Source of the DNA: Brevundimonas aurantiaca
GTDB taxonomy: Bacteria; Pseudomonadota; Alphaproteobacteria; Caulobacterales; Caulobacteraceae
Length of the DNA stretch: 64,000 nucleotides
Direction of reading: 5' to 3'
Assembly: GCF_014199955.1 (NCBI RefSeq)
Contig: NZ_JACHOQ010000001.1
Coordinates: 1 to 64,000 of the forward strand
Shown one piece after another: positions 63,609 through 64,000 of the stretch. Position 1 is the stretch's first letter, and each line of letters starts with the position of its first letter. The translations under genes were made by a program, and so were the position numbers. The notes below the pieces were generated by a model. The model saw only the letters and a program-made list of their open reading frames with translations. It had not been told where the DNA came from and searched no databases.

Positions 63609-64000
63609 TTAGAACTTGACCGAAGCGCTGAGACGCACATAGCGCGGCGTCTGATAGGCGGTGACCTTGCCGAAGTTCGGGTTTACCTGACCGGGGCCCG
63701 GATAGGCGCCGATGTCGATTTCACCGAATTCGTTGAAGTCGAGTTCAGCCTGCTGGTTGAAGATGTTGAACACATCCGCGCGCAGCGTGACGCCGTCGCC
63801 CGGAATGCCCCAACGATCACGAAGGGTATAGGCGAAGGTCAAATCCACGACCTTGAGCCAATCGCTCTTGAACACGGAGCCCCGAGGCGTGGCCTCTGAC
63901 GTTCCGTCGCCGTCCAAGTCGCAGTACCACGACGCGGCGCCGTAGAAGGCGGCGAACAGGTCGTCGTCGGTGTTCGGGTCGGTTTCCGGGTGAACCCCCT
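63609..64000 (-). CDS. TonB-dependent receptor, C-terminal part (runs off the window)
   Basis: At least 130 residues, open to the window edge. Typical receptor C-terminus: VVDLTFAYTLRDRW, LRADVFNIFNQQAELDFNEFGE and the final strand ending LRLSASVKF-like YVRLSASVKF. DLDGDGTSEATPRG and the ALYG-like AAFYGAASWYCDLDGDG loop upstream resemble Oar-like receptors. It ends in a Phe, as outer-membrane barrels do. Substrate unknown. Confidence 0.88.
   Translation of the reverse strand, partial: GVHPETDPNTDDDLFAAFYGAASWYCDLDGDGTSEATPRGSVFKSDWLKVVDLTFAYTLRDRWGIPGDGVTLRADVFNIFNQQAELDFNEFGEIDIGAYPGPGQVNPNFGKVTAYQTPRYVRLSASVKF

Overview
The window is GC-rich chromosomal DNA from an alphaproteobacterium, most likely Caulobacterales and close to Brevundimonas. 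The evidence is gene content and order: hdaA-ppk-ppx, a two-gene metH behind an ArsR-methyltransferase fusion, pyrB with a degenerate dihydroorotase, GatCAB with an AspRS that looks non-discriminating, sugar-type TonB receptors, and many GTG/TTG starts with 1-4 bp overlaps. No rRNA, tRNA, CRISPR array, prophage or classical insertion sequence was seen.

Layout. 1-13.4 kb: RcnB-like remnant, gatB, a small secreted protein, a DUF559 nuclease gene bracketed by inverted repeats, gatC-gatA, a secreted unknown, ruvX-AEC transporter, pyrB-pyrC', a UbiH-family hydroxylase, a lipoprotein phosphodiesterase, plsY-dprA. 13.6-16.2 kb: topA. 16.4-28.4 kb, all on the minus strand: a glycan-use locus read lacI, TonB-dependent receptor, terminator, GH144-like glucanase, solute-binding lipoprotein, two permeases, and a large secreted discoidin plus (alpha/alpha)6 protein. 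28.7-32.9 kb: a degenerate class II ribonucleotide reductase paralog and two tandem periplasmic pentapeptide-repeat proteins. 32.9-45 kb: aspS, YciI, hdaA, ppk-ppx, rnd, purM-purN and an M13 peptidase. 45-56.4 kb: glycine-zipper lipoprotein, ndk, a VapBC-like toxin-antitoxin pair, two ABC-F proteins, DUF2164, trmFO, an NDUFAF6-like protein, polyprenyl synthase, an N6-type methyltransferase and a 2-hydroxyacid dehydrogenase. 56.4-64 kb: EF-hand protein, methionine-cycle operon (ArsR-methyltransferase, metF, metH in two pieces), a secreted unknown, and the C-terminus of another TonB receptor running off the window.

Genes that work together: GatCAB plus AspRS for Asn-tRNA/Gln-tRNA; PyrB plus PyrC' for pyrimidines; Ppk/Ppx for polyphosphate; PurM/PurN for purines; MetF/MetH for methionine; and lacI through the 1067-residue glycosidase-like protein for a glycan, probably a beta-1,2-glucan.

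The most unusual signal is a family of structured repeats. The DUF559 gene lies in a 568-bp unit (2314-2881) whose two inverted ends each contain two hairpins, and the second hairpin keeps its stem and GCA loop although its stem sequence differs between the ends. Two 144-bp elements without genes (16210-16353 and 59974-60117) have ends built the same way. This suggests a possible mobile family, with the DUF559 unit as the coding member and the 144-bp copies as non-coding members. A second, unrelated hairpin-pair repeat family occurs at 9303-9410, 19595-19701 and 42713-42837.
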